From the NCBI GenBank assembly GCA_905221605.1, contig CAJNDS010002593.1:311314-350124 (forward strand): 38,811 nucleotides of DNA, in the 5' to 3' direction. The DNA comes from Symbiodinium natans. Lineage: Eukaryota; Sar; Dinophyceae; Suessiales; Symbiodiniaceae. Below the pieces are notes generated by a model. That model worked only from the letters and a program-made list of their open reading frames with translations. It made no database searches and had not been told where the DNA came from. Shown in pieces: positions 9,613 to 19,823 of this stretch; within the stretch, counting starts at the first letter, position 1; every line of letters starts with the position of its first letter. A program made the position numbers and the translations under genes.

Positions 9613-12600
9613 ATGGCTACGGTCATCGTGGGCGGAGGAATCGTGGGTGTCACTGCCGCCCTCTACCTTTTGAAAAAGGGCAAGAAGGTGGAGTGTGCTA
9701 TGCATAACATGGGTCAAAAGTACAATCCTTACAACCCACAATAAGGCAAAACACCACACACACATCAAAAGAGGGCAATCAGTTCTCGAACTACACAGCC
9801 TTCAGGTGGCCCTGGTCGAGAAGTGCGCCATCGCGTGCCACTCCTCCGGGAAAGCTGGCGGCTTTCTAACAGATGGAGATTCAGGTGGGAGATCCATAAA
9901 CCAGTGGAGCGTGATCCTCCAATGTAGTAAATCCCTGATGTGACCCTTGATGGTTAGGGTACCAAAAAGGCCATAACTTTAACTCTACGCGACCTGCCTC
10001 TGTTGGGGCCCACAACCATGGGAGTGGCAAGGCAAGGTCGCCACAGCCGGAGGGAATGGACAAAGGAGCCGGGGTTGGGGAGGAGCTCGTGGCCCGAGGC
10101 CCCGGCGCCTCAGCGGATGTAGATCAGATGATCAAGCCCCCACGTATTTCAGACAATCTTGTTCCGCAAACACAAGATGACCTTCGACCCAGCAGAGCAG
10201 GCTGGCACAGCGGACCCATCGCACGCCTGGCCAAGCGCTCCTTCGCACTGCACGAGGTCGCTACGGTTTCTGTGTGAAGCTTCGGGTTCCGGATGGTGGG
10301 ATTGGCTTGGGGGTTACCCGGAGGGGACAAGCAACCCTTGGAGATGTTGAGCCTGTTGGGGGCGGGAAACTCTTGCAACTCACCAGGGCCTGGATCAGAT
10401 TCTTGAGACCTTTGACCTTCGACATCTTTGGCTTAAATTGTTTGAGTCGTTCTTTGATCCAAGATACGACTTCGCCTTCGCCCCTGAGAAGAAAAACCCA
10501 ATGTTTCTTGCCCCAGGCAACCATGCCAAACAAAGGGGAACAACCGCGGGGAATATGATCTTGTTCTCGCTCCCCGTATCTCACAAATCTCAATGTTTCA
10601 CGGGTGCACATGTGTCGGCGACTCGAGAGTTCTCTCCAAAATTTGTTTGACTGTGCGCACAACAGTTTTCCCGAGATTCCCAAATAGATTTGAGTGAGGT
10701 CAAACGGGCGTTGAGTCTTGAGGTTTGTCAACTTTGATTCCGGGGGGCGTATTCTCCTGTGCATGAAATCCGAAGACAGGAAGTATAGTGCAGGGTTGCC
10801 AGAGCGCTCACGCTCACTGCAGGAATTGGCGAAGGAGTTCGGAGCCGAAGCGATTGGCCACAGACGGGTGAAGTGTGTGGGCCAAGGGATGAGTAAGAGG
10901 GGCGTGGAGCCGGACTGGCTCGCCCCCGGATACCACAGAGACCTGGGCTCAGATGGCTTGACAAAGAGAGCTGTACGGCAGCTCAGCGTGGGCATGGTGA
11001 TCATCGGTGCACAGATGATCACAGATGTGCAACTGAGGACATGGGCAATGAGAGTGGCTTGGCACAGGTCACACCATACAAGTTGATGGATACATTGAAG
11101 GACTCGATCGTCAAGCAAGGCGCGGACTCGTGCCACGTGGCGCACGGTGCGCATCAGCGAGTTAGCAGGTTCTGGAGCTTGAGCATTCGTCTGTGTTTTC
11201 CAGGCTGTGAGATCATCATTGGAAAGGCCATCGGTGTGGAGATGGAAGGTTCCACCGTGAAGGCTCTAAAAGTGAAGCAGGACCATGGCTGGCTGAGACC
11301 GGAGGATAGAACCCTCAATAGCATGCCATGTATTGCTAGCAAGCGTAAGACTGCACGCGGCCTGCAGCTGCCAGGATGGCAAGGGGGAGTCCTTGCTACC
11401 CTGTGCCTCTCTCATCCTTGGGATGGGTGCATGGGCAAGCGAAGCAGCCGAATGGTTTCCCGAGAGCACTCTGCCACAGCGGACTGTATCGAACCGATAC
11501 ACCAGTGTGATCTGGGATGACGTCGAGGTTGGGAAAGATGCCACCATGGTGTTCACAATGGGCGACGACCACACTGAGATCTACCCTCGAACAAACGAGT
11601 GCTATGCCAATGGCTGCCCCACGGACCCTCCTCTGCCAGATAATCCGATGGAGATTGAACCTCCTCAAGACGAGATTGACAAGGTCAAGGCTCGGCTTAA
11701 GTCACCCGGCATTGCCTTGAAGCATGGTACTCGTAAAGGAACGTGCTGTCAGAAGCCTCCCAGGTGGAGAGCATCGCCGCCGTGCCACGGCTGAAGAATG
11801 CAGCGGTCCTCCGCAGCACTGCCTGCTTCTTGGCGGGCTCCGATGACCATCGGCCAGTTGTTGGCCGTATCCCGAAGATCGAGAACGCCTCCCGTCAAGC
11901 AAAAGAAAAGGTGAATTGAGAAAGAAGAAGGACATGAGAGTCACACCTACCTAAGGCTGTCATCGCATGTGGCGGAGGCTGTTGGGGCATTCTGAGCCTC
12001 GGATTGATGGCTGCTAGCCTCCGGTTGGGACATCGTCCAGGCGGAAGTCCGGTTCGCGGGGCATTCGGAGCCTTACTTACGTTTGTTTCAAGGGCTCCTG
12101 CGCTACTCCACAAAGCCATCGTGAGCGTTCCGCTAGCTGCTAGCCGTAGACTTTGCTGCCGCAAGTGAGCTTGGTAAACCAGGATTCTTTTGCTGTCTGG
12201 AGCAGTGGTAGGGAATGGTAGGGACTTGTGCTGCTATACTGTGTTGAACATCCGGCTTGTAACTCTAATCTGAGAGGCTGCGACATGAACAACCGAGGAA
12301 CGGCCCGGCCATGGGCGAAGCGGCTGCAGCCCTGGCAGCCGGGGAGGCCACGGAGTCACTAGAGCGCAGTGCTAGCACCCACGAACCAGTCTGGAATGTT
12401 GTGCATGCGTTTACGTCATTCTTTACCCCACACTTGCCGTACGTTAGCCCATGTTGCCGCATGTTGTCATATGCAACTTGTTGCACCAAGAGAGGAGCCA
12501 CCGCTGGATATCTCGGCGTTTGATCCTATGCGCTTCGACCGGTCGCACCTGCCAGCCTTCATCAAGGGCCTGCCTCCGAAGCTCACAGCCCTTTGGCCTT

Positions 12601-12623
12601 TACTGTCACACCCCTCCCAGTAG
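9613..12623 (+). CDS. FAD-dependent oxidoreductase, DAO family, TDA3-like
   Basis: Exons: 9613-9687, 9806-9884, 10201-10256, 10823-about 10939, 11038-about 11120, 11204-11271, 11375-11683, 11764-about 11893, 11956-11993, 12298-about 12360 and about 12491-12623 (stop TAG 12621-12623). Exon 1 opens with MATVIVGGGIVGVTAA, the GxGxxG FAD-binding fold; exon 2 carries CHSSGKAGGFL and exon 3 SGPIARLAKRSFALHE, both typical of the TDA3-like branch of the DAO family (PF01266). Then come AQVTPYKLMDTL, ILGMGAWASEAAEWF, FLAGSDDHRPVVGRIP and, split over two exons, GGGCWGIL + NGPAMGEA, the C-terminal FAD-contact region. Total about 370-380 residues, normal for the family. Most introns are GT/AG; 11994-12297 needs a GA donor; the ends of exons 4, 5, 8 and 10 are not fixed. 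In yeast the homologue is linked to endosomal/retrograde traffic; the substrate is unknown, and no targeting signal is visible. Confidence 0.8.
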
Positions 12624-13638
12624 GCGAGGCTGAGCCATGCATAGTGAGGCGCAAGAGGCTTGCAGCAGATGATTCTTCTGCATGTTGAACATCTTTTGCT
12701 GGGTGATGCTCATTCTTACGAGAAGGAAGCTAGAAGCAGGTGCGCATTCTAGGCTTGCTGCCTCAGCAGACTCAGGCCACTGAGTTGCAGCAGGCAGCTG
12801 GACGATTATTTCGGTCCTCAAATATCACAACATGCCTGGGATTCGATTCAGCTTAAACCCGACTCTGAAATCCCCAGTCCAACTATCTGAGCTGAGGCTT
12901 TGGTAGCTCAGCACCCGGAACTTGCTGCGCCCGGGATTGGCGTACAGATAGGGTTCCGGGTTGAGATTTGCGGTTTGGGCGTTGGGTTTGGATCTAGAGT
13001 TGTCAGAGCATACCATCTGGGTCACGCCATCAGGAGGTGTCCTGCGGATTTGTTGAGTATCAGCACAAAAGCAGGAGTCGGGGTGAGCAGTGTGTTTTCG
13101 CAACCGCTGTCGCCGTTGGGCAGATGACTCGGTGGCCACATTCTCCCCGGATGTCTGAGCAACCCTGACTCAAAGCGTACTGGTTGATTTCAATCGTTTG
13201 GATCTGAGCCACGTGACCGGTCTAAGGAAGCTTTGAGGCAAGATCCCGAGAAGATCACAGCACTCCTGTCGATGATGGAGGATTGAAGGCCTGCGACCCC
13301 GCGGGGGCAGTCGGACGAGGCTGGCCTGTTACTTGAGACCTAGTGAGAAGATCCAATTTGACTGGGCGCTGCGTTCATCCTTTACCCTGCTCAAGTGAAT
13401 GGCAATGAGGTTGGCGCATGATGATCCTGACCCTGACGAGTGAAAAGCAAACAGGCGATCCCAGATCAAGCCAGCATTCGAGACTTGTCAAGCCCGATTT
13501 AGCCCGGAGCTTGCTGTCAGCAGCAGATCGTGTTGTCCGGGCGACGGTGCGTGGCATTTTACTTCCATCCGGTCCAGCACAAGTCTGGAACCCGCCGTGG
13601 TCAACGTGAACCCATGCCATCGATTAACGTGAAATGAC
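12624..13638. other. no gene recognised
   Basis: Downstream of the oxidoreductase stop. Short frames exist on both strands (for example + 13418-13609 and - 13375-13620) but contradict each other and match nothing known. A GTTTGGGCGTTGGGTTTGG-like G/T-rich patch lies near 12973-12990. Probably intergenic plus UTR. Confidence 0.3.
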
Positions 13639-13953
13639 GTGCTTCAGCTTACCGCTGCATTGATGCAACACAGCATAGACCTTGACATGAGTGTGACGAG
13701 TGTGCCAGGTGCTGAGCCTGTGTGCGCATCTGAACTTCAGCGGCTTCTACGGCGATCAAATTTGAGCAAGAAACGGCTGCTTCATGCGCTGCTCTGTTTC
13801 GGACTTTCGCACCGCCATCTTCTCATTGAAGAGGCACTGCCTCATGCAGCGAGGCATACTTGTACCATGCTGTGCCCCGTTCTCAACAGAACACCCCCCT
13901 GCTCACCACTGCTCTCTCTTTGCGGCCCGCAGTATCTGGGAAGAGGAGAGTAG
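13639..13953 (+). CDS. possible exon(s), unknown protein
   Basis: Two overlapping + frames are candidates. One is open for the whole interval (contains ELQRLLRRSNLSKKRLL). The other two contribute shorter pieces with stronger C/G third-position bias, about 13705-13765 (LSLCAHLNFSGFYGDQ) and 13784-13875 (DFRTAIFSLKRHCLMQRG), which would need an intron between them. I cannot decide between them. No family recognised. Confidence 0.25.
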   Translation: MLQLTAALMQHSIDLDMSVTSVPGAEPVCASELQRLLRRSNLSKKRLLHALLCFGLSHRHLLIEEALPHAARHTCTMLCPVLNRTPPCSPLLSLCGPQYLGRGE

Positions 13954-14093
13954 AGGATGCCGCAGACCACCATGTGAGAGGCGTGAGGCCTCGAGGCCTG
14001 GAGGCCTCTATGCTTCATTTGGGCAGTTCTGTTCTCTAGCTTCCCTTTGCGGGTATCCGATATCCCAAAATTATGCCGGCGTAGACCCCAAAC

Positions 14094-14309
14094 AGTGAGG
14101 AGGGCCAGAAAAGGCCAAAGAAGGCCAGAAGAGCACCGACACTATTGGGGACAAAAAGTACAAAAGTTCGCGGGGGGCCGAAATCCCTTGGGGGTCAAAA
14201 AGATGCCAGCCACTGGGGGATTCGGCTTTGCACGCGTGTGGAACTGGGGGGCCAAAAGACCCAGCTGATGCTCATGATGCTCAACCCCAAAATCGCTACC
14301 CCATAATAC
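14094..14309. repeat. AGGCC-rich imperfect repeat flank
   Basis: Repeated AAGGCCA/AGGCCAGAA words (14100-14135) lead into the satellite array; GGGGG and CCAAAA words recur. It may be a diverged edge of the array. No coding frame is evident. Confidence 0.4.
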
Positions 14310-16966
14310 GCAACCTAAGTTGCACCCCCAGAAGAGGCCTCAAGAGGCCATGAGAGGCTGGCATTCGCGCGAAACCACATGACGCGAGGCTGGAATTCGC
14401 GCGAAACCATAGCGGGAGCATCAAAACGCAACGGAATTCGCGCGGGAGCGTCGAAACCAAGGCCCCGTCCCACCGCGCGCGCCGTTGCGGTCAGCAACCT
14501 AAGTGGCCCCCCCAGAAGAGGCCTGAAGAGGCCACAAGAGGCCGGAATTCGCGCGAAGATGCCACGAGAGGCCGGAATTCGCGCGAAACCACAGCAGGAG
14601 CATCGAAATGCAACGGAATTCACGCGAAACCACAGCGGGAGCATCAAAACGCAACGGAATTCGCGCGAAACCACAGCGGGAGCGTCGAAACCAAGGCCCC
14701 GTCCCACCGCGCGCGCCGTTGCGGTCAGCAACCTAAGTGGCCCCCCCAGAAGAGGCCTGAAGAGGCCACAAGAGGCCGGAATTCGCGAAGATGCCACGAG
14801 AGGCCGGAATTCGCGCGAAACCACAGCAGGAGCATCGAAATGCAACGGAATTCACGCGAAACCACAGCGGGAGCATCAAAACGCAACGCAATTCGCGCGA
14901 AACCACAGCGGGAGCGTCGAAACCAAGGCCCCGTCCCACCGCGCGCGCCGTTGCGGTCAGCAACCTAAGTGGCCCCCCCAGAAGAGGCCTGAAGAGGCCG
15001 GAATTCGCGCGAAACCACAGCGGGAGCATCGAAATGCAACGGAATTCACGCGAAACCACAGCGGGAGCATCAAAACGCAACGGAATTCGCGCGAAACCAC
15101 AGCGAGAGCGTCGAAACCAAGGCCCCGTCCCACCGCGCGCGCCGTTACGGTCAGCAACCTAAGTTGCACCCCCAGAAGAGGCCTCAAGAGGCCACGAGAG
15201 GCTCGCATTCGCGCGAAACCACATGACGCGAGGCTGGAATTCGCGCGAAACCATAGCGGGAGCATCAAAACGCAACGGAATCCGCGCGAAACCACAGCGG
15301 GAGCGTCGAAACCAAGGCCCCGTCCCACCGCGCGCGCCGTTGCGGTCAGCAACCTAAGTGGCCCCCCCAGAAGAGGCCTGAAGAGGCCACAAGAGGCCGG
15401 AATTCGCGCGAAGATGCCACGAGAGGCCGGAATTCGCGCGAAACCACAGCAGGAGCATCGAAATGCAACGGAATTCGCGCGAAACCACAGCGGGAGCATG
15501 GAAATGCAACGGAATTCACGCGAAACCACAGCGGGAGCATCAAAACGCAACGGAATTCGCGCGAAACCACAGCGAGAGCGTCGAAACCAAGGCCCCGTCC
15601 CACCGGAATTCGCGCGAAACCACAGCAGGAGCATCAAAATGCAACGGAATTCACGCGAAACCACAGCGGGAGCATCAAAACGCAACGGAATTCGCGCGAA
15701 ACCACAGCGGGAGCGTCGAAACCAAGGCCCCGTCCCACCGCGCGCGCCGTTGCGGTCAGCAACCTAAGTGGCCCCCCCAGAAGAGGCCTGAAGAGGCCAC
15801 AAGAGGCCGGAATTCGCGAAGATGCCACAAGAGGCCGGAATTCGCGCGAAACCACAGCAGGAGCATCGAAATGCAACGGAATTCACGCGAAACCACAGCG
15901 GGAGCATCAAAACGCAACGGAATTCGCGCGAAACCACAGCGGGAGCGTCGAAACCAAGGCCCCGTCCCACCGCGCGCGCCGTTATTCACGCGAAACCACA
16001 GCGGGAGCATCAAAACGCAACGGAATTCGCGCGAAACCACAGCGAGAAACCAAGGCCCCGTCCCACCGCGCGCGCCGTTACGGTCAGCAACCTAAGTTGC
16101 ACCCCCAGAAGAGGCCTCAAGAGGCCACGAGAGGCTGGCATTCGCGCCAAACCGCATGACGCGAGGCTGGAATTCGCGCGAAACCATAGCGGGAGCATCA
16201 AAACGCAACGGAATTCGCGCGAAACCACAGCGGGAGCGTCGAAACCAAGGCCCCGTCCCACCGCGCGCGCCGTTGCGGTCAGCAACCTAAGTGGCCCCCC
16301 CAGAAGAGGCCTGAAGAGGCCACAAGAGGCCGGAATTCGCGCGAAGATGCCACGAGAGGCCGGAATTCGCGCGAAACCACAGCAGGAGCATCGAAATGCA
16401 ACGGAATTCACGCGAAACCACAGCGGGAGCATCAAAACGCAACGGAATTCGCGCGAAACCACAGCGGGAGCGTCGAAACCAAGGCCCCGTCCCAACGCGC
16501 GCGCCGTTGCGGTCAGCAACCTAAGTGGCCCCCCCAGAAGAGGCCTGAAGAGGCCACGAGAGGCCGGAATTCGCGCGAAACCACAGCGTTGCATTTTCGC
16601 GCGAAACCACAGCGGGCGAAATGCAACGGAGTTCGCGCGAAACCACAGCGAAATGTAACGGAGTTCGCGCGAAACCACAGCGGGAGCATCAAAACGCAAC
16701 GGAATTCGCGCGAAACCACAGCGGGAGCGTCGAAACCAAGGCCCCGTCCCACCGCGCGCGCCGTTATTCACGCGAAACCACAGCGGGAGCATCAAAACGC
16801 AGCGGAATTCGCGCGAAACCACAGCGGGAGCGAAATGCAACGGAGTTCGCGCGAAACCACAGCGGGAGCATCAAAACGCAGCGGAATTCGCGCGAAACCA
16901 CAGCGGGAGCGTCGAAACCAAGGCCCCGTCCCACCGCCGCGCGCGCCGTTGCGGTCAGCAACCAAT
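14310..16966. repeat. 41-bp palindrome-bearing satellite with higher-order structure
   Basis: The array is built from 41-bp units GGAATTCGCGCGAAACCACA + GCGGGAGCATCGAAATGCAAC (and close variants). Each unit holds an EcoRI site and the perfect palindrome TTCGCGCGAA, or a diverged TTCACGCGAA. Units alternate with a longer GC-rich module (GTCGAAACCAAGGCCCCGTC, CCGCGCGCGCCG, then GGTCAGCAACCTAAGT and several AAGAGGCC words). The GGTCAGCAACCTAAG mark begins near 14489, 14723, 14956, 15149, 15344, 15754, 16082, 16277, 16511 and, truncated, 16953. The spacings of 193-195 and 233-234 differ by one 41-bp unit; larger ones (328, 410, 442) reflect extra or deleted units. Units lack stop codons in all frames, and 41 is not a multiple of 3, so long open frames (up to 462 codons) occur on both strands with the three frame translations cycling. 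I read these frames as a by-product, not genes. Confidence 0.95.
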
Positions 16967-17153
16967 TCCCTTTACCCTGAACGTAAGAACCCCATTGTGC
17001 AAGCACTGTTTGGGGAAATACTCGTATCAAATCATGGGTTGGGCCCTTTTATCGATTTGCCTATAACAGGGCACAGCCAGGGAGAACTGACCATCTGCCC
17101 AACACCTGCCTTTGACCCTCGCAGACCTCGCATCACACCGACAATCTTAGGCC

Positions 17154-17830
17154 ATGGCCCAGAAGGGGGACTCGTGCAGTCCTCAGCAAGGGCCCCCCCC
17201 CCCCCCACAGCCCCCAGCGAACATAATTATTCGCGCCCCATCTGCGGTAAGTTTGTTCTGAAGACATGCCACCAGATTTGCCAAGACAGACGGCATGCCT
17301 GTGTCTCTTGGATCGAGGCACCATTTCGGCCCACGAGGTCAAACGGGCGCTGTGCAGGATACCACGGTGAGCCCCCCATGTTGCGATTGTCCATTGATCC
17401 TCCGTTTCTGGTCAGACGTCTTTTACCGAGCGGGAGGGCGGGATGAGGGTACAAGGCACTTTTCTGGAACGAACTTAAGGGTGAGTGGGACTGCTGCAAG
17501 ATGGGCTTAGTCGACATCCACGTCCTGTTCAGGCCACGCTGGTTTCTGGCCTCTACCATGACTGCTCGGAAGGGGAGGGAGTTGCATTCACAAGGTTGCG
17601 GACTGAGCGCTGTAAATGGATGAAGCTGCTGCACAGGGGCTGCAGCCCTTCTCGCCAAGCTGAGTTTCTGTCATCTTCTTGCCCATCAGCGCCTCTTCTC
17701 GTTGGACTACGACCACACGTCCATGATCGAGGCATCTGCTGATGTTCCAATCGATTGGATGGGAGTGTGGTTCTGGCGTGAAGGCCGTACAAGCAGGTTT
17801 AACAGCCCTCAAGGGTGGCACACATTGTAA
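17154..17830 (+). CDS. small four-exon gene, unknown function, alternative frames
   Basis: The start ATG at 17154 follows ATCTTAG|GCC, a plausible trans-splice acceptor with purine-G context. Exon 1 (17154-17246) reads MAQKGDSCSPQQGPPPPP..., proline-rich, and ends at a consensus GTAAGT donor. Exon 2 ends at 17366 before GTGAGC; exon 3 is 17533-17611 (donor GTAAAT); exon 4 starts at 17690 after a strong pyrimidine tract. Exon 2 can start at 17290 or 17286 (tandem acceptors AAG/ACAG). From 17290 the protein has 129 residues, with DRGTISAHEVKRALC like the second half of an EF-hand loop (G, I, E positions kept, first acidic residues missing) and a C-terminal ADVPIDWMGVWFWREG, stop 17828-17830. 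From 17286 it has 101 residues with GSRHHFGPRGQTGAVQ, stop 17740-17742. Both are fully open. The EF-hand resemblance is weak and function is unknown. Confidence 0.45.
17193..17206. repeat. poly-C tract
   Basis: Fourteen consecutive C within exon 1 of the small gene starting at 17154, where it encodes a proline run. It could instead act as the pyrimidine tract of the CACAG at 17206-17210. Confidence 0.85.
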
Positions 17831-17862
17831 ATGACAGGATGAATCGACTACAATATTGAATC

Positions 17863-18740
17863 ATGCTTCAGAAGAGTGCAACTTTACGAGGTCTGAGCAT
17901 CTTTCCCAATGTTCTGTTGTTGTGCTTCGTGGCTTGCCCGGGGGGGAGGGGGTGGGGCAAAGCACTCCAACTTATGTTTCAGGGTGCTTATGTTGTGCTG
18001 ACCTCTTTTGGGTTGAGCGGTGTGCATTGCCATGGGCTGACATCACGGGTCGTGGTCCGACGAAACCGCGATGCCCGTTCAAATTGGTACAAAGTGCATG
18101 TTCGAAACCTGAAGCACACGGCCAACGATCAAAGCAAAGGATCCTCCTTGAAGAGAAGCCCCGCAATCGTGTTGGTTTGCTAAGTCGTGTTCGTGCGTGG
18201 TTGGAGAGGAAGCCCGTCCGACAGGTGTTGGCTGTTCTGCTGGCACGCACCAAAGCGAAATTTGCCGGTAGAGCAGCCATTACCCTTACCTCTTTCCGCC
18301 CCGCCCCGAACCTCCATTTCACAAAGCAACCGATGTTCGAGAATGTTTCCGGTCACTACTGGTAGAAACTTGGGAAGCTGGGTCTGATCTGGCCGATCTT
18401 ACATATCTGTGGATCATACTGGTACTTTCCTCATGGCAAATCATACTGCCGGGCATGTTTTCATGTTGAAGACTGACAACGATTTCGTACAGACAGCCCT
18501 TTCCAATCTGGAGAGCCTCGCCTGGCAGACCTTCAAGCAGTACACCGGGGGCCCGCTCTATCCGGAGGAGATTTCGAAATCCTGCTTGCATGGAGATCTG
18601 TGAGATCAAGATTTCACCATGGCGAGTGGGCTTGGAAGGAGCCTCTGGATAGCAGGCTGCTCGACTCCAAGCAGTTTCGTCAGGCTCTGCAGGCAGCAGA
18701 GATGTATGCTGGGAGGGTCGAAGCATTCGCTTCAGCATGA
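17863..18740 (+). CDS. multi-exon gene of unknown function (3' end well supported)
   Basis: Best-supported part: the frame ending at the TGA 18738-18740, with FHHGEWAWKEPLDSRLLDSK and QALQAAEMYAGRVEAFASA, and upstream in another frame TALSNLESLAWQTFKQYTGG followed by PLYPEE (about 18475-18558). Both have strong C/G third positions. They join in phase only if a 41-bp GA/AG intron (about 18560-18600) is removed. A longer alternative joins 17863-17890, 17983-18361 and 18497-18740 by GT/AG introns in phase to give 216 residues, but it uses a low-bias frame across 18497-18560, so I trust it less. Another coding-like frame from 17983 begins GAYVVLTSFGLSGVHCHG. No domain is recognised. The gene lies between two other small + strand genes. 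Confidence 0.35.
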
Positions 18741-19411
18741 CCTCAACATGCTCGCGCTTGATGCGGTCTAAGATACGGAAGGGTTGTCGAAGGAGTGCTT
18801 TCCTTCACTTCGCCGCACAGCACCCCTTGAATTGATGACAGCATTCAGGCCTTGGCAATCGAGCACTATGGAGCTCACCATGGTCTCAAGAAGGTCTGCC
18901 TGCCACGGATGGCCACGGATCGGGAAGGGGGGGGGGGGGGCGGGGGCTGCATGAGCTGTATATCCTACGTGGGCTTGGCATGACAGCAGTATGACAGACA
19001 CTTTGCCAGAATGCCGTGACCAGGCAGACAGAGACCTGGAGCGGCAGACAACAGAGTCGGCAAGGTGCCCAGCTGCTCACGGCTACTCGTGCTCACAGTC
19101 GAACAAGCAATCTACGGTATAGTGAAAGCGCGAAGGTTACGACGAAGAGCTTTTCTGGTGTTTCAAGATTGAGGTTGAAAATAGCTATTTTCCTCTGGAG
19201 AGATCTGCTCCTGTTGACTTTCGGAACTCGAGGAATCTTCAGAGGGCCTGTAGGGTTTACAGGAGTTTATAGGGGCTTTTTGGGCTGTCTTTGCTTGACC
19301 TCAGGAAGTTGGAAGCCGCCGTACAAGTGCCGCGGGAACATTGGACCGGCGAGCCAGCAGGATTGCAATAGCCTTTACGAGCCTCTATCCACCACCCTTG
19401 GATGAAAGCTC
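18741..19411 (+). other. spacer with possible 5' exons of the next gene
   Basis: Coding-like fragments on the + strand are about 18850-18894 (ALAIEHYGAHHGLKK, between a CAG and GTCTGC), about 19023-19058 (ADRDLERQTTESA) and about 19341-19405 (DRRASRIAIAFTSLYPPP). They may be upstream exons of the gene ending at 19779 but could not be joined with certainty. Confidence 0.3.
18928..18941. repeat. poly-G tract
   Basis: A run of about 13 G, then CGGGGG, in the spacer/intron between the genes ending at 18740 and 19779. Such a run is prone to assembly error. Confidence 0.85.
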
Positions 19412-19584
19412 ATGGGTTTGCCAGTTTTGCCGGTCCCAAGTGGAGCTACCATCGAAAAACTTTGGAGGAACGGGCTTTTCGCAGCCGAGAGTACCAACAA
19501 GATCGCTGCCCTGCAGGACCTGCTTGTGAGTGCTCATCCATGTACAAGTCAGCACAGCACACACACTGCGCACACACGCGCGCA

Positions 19585-19616
<32 letters not shown>

Positions 19617-19779
19617 CACACACACTCACAGAGACACCAGAGATCAACAGAGTGTGTTCTTTCAGATTGAGGCACTGCCAGGTTCCTGTTCCCACACACT
19701 GTCCTGTGGCCAGGACTTGCTGCGAGATGTCAGCCTGCGCAGCAGTGAGATACCCTTCAACATCAAGACAGCACCTTGA
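19412..19779 (+). CDS. 3' end of a gene of unknown function
   Basis: Two exons join in phase 0: 19412-19525 and 19666-19779 (stop TGA 19777-19779). The donor is GTGAGT and the acceptor TTCTTTCAG, both strong. Exon 1 contains GATIEKLWRNGLFAAESTNK; exon 2 contains CGQDLLRDVSLRSSEIPFNI. If the ATG at 19412 is the start, the protein has 75 residues; upstream exons are more likely (see 18741-19411). No family recognised. The stop lies only 44 bp before the ATG of the glycosyltransferase gene, typical of tight co-directional arrays. Confidence 0.5.
19559..19630. repeat. CA/CG dinucleotide microsatellite
   Basis: Long alternating purine-pyrimidine tract with CACACA, CGCGCG and CGCACGCACGCA blocks, within the intron 19526-19665. 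Such tracts can adopt Z-DNA, which is general knowledge rather than something shown here. Confidence 0.95.
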
Positions 19780-19810
19780 GCGGCACAGTCACACCTGCCG
19801 TGCCTTGAAG

Positions 19811-19818
19811 GTCATTAG
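19811..19818 (+). promoter_or_regulatory. candidate spliced-leader acceptor for the GT47 gene
   Basis: GTCATTAG immediately precedes GCTGC and the ATG at 19824; the preceding sequence contains TGCCGTGCCTTG. In dinoflagellates nuclear mRNAs receive a spliced leader at an AG upstream of the start codon; position and the 44-bp gap after the upstream stop fit this. Inferred only. Confidence 0.4.
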
Positions 19819-19823
19819 GCTGC

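Noticed and set aside
14310-16966. CRISPR array
   Set aside because: Units are tandem without unique spacers, the higher-order modules are themselves repeated, and no cas genes are present; the context is eukaryotic.
17290-17366. Functional EF-hand
   Set aside because: Only the G, I and E of the loop are kept (DRGTISAHE); the first acidic ligands are replaced by Cys/Leu, and another frame is equally open. Kept as a weak resemblance only.
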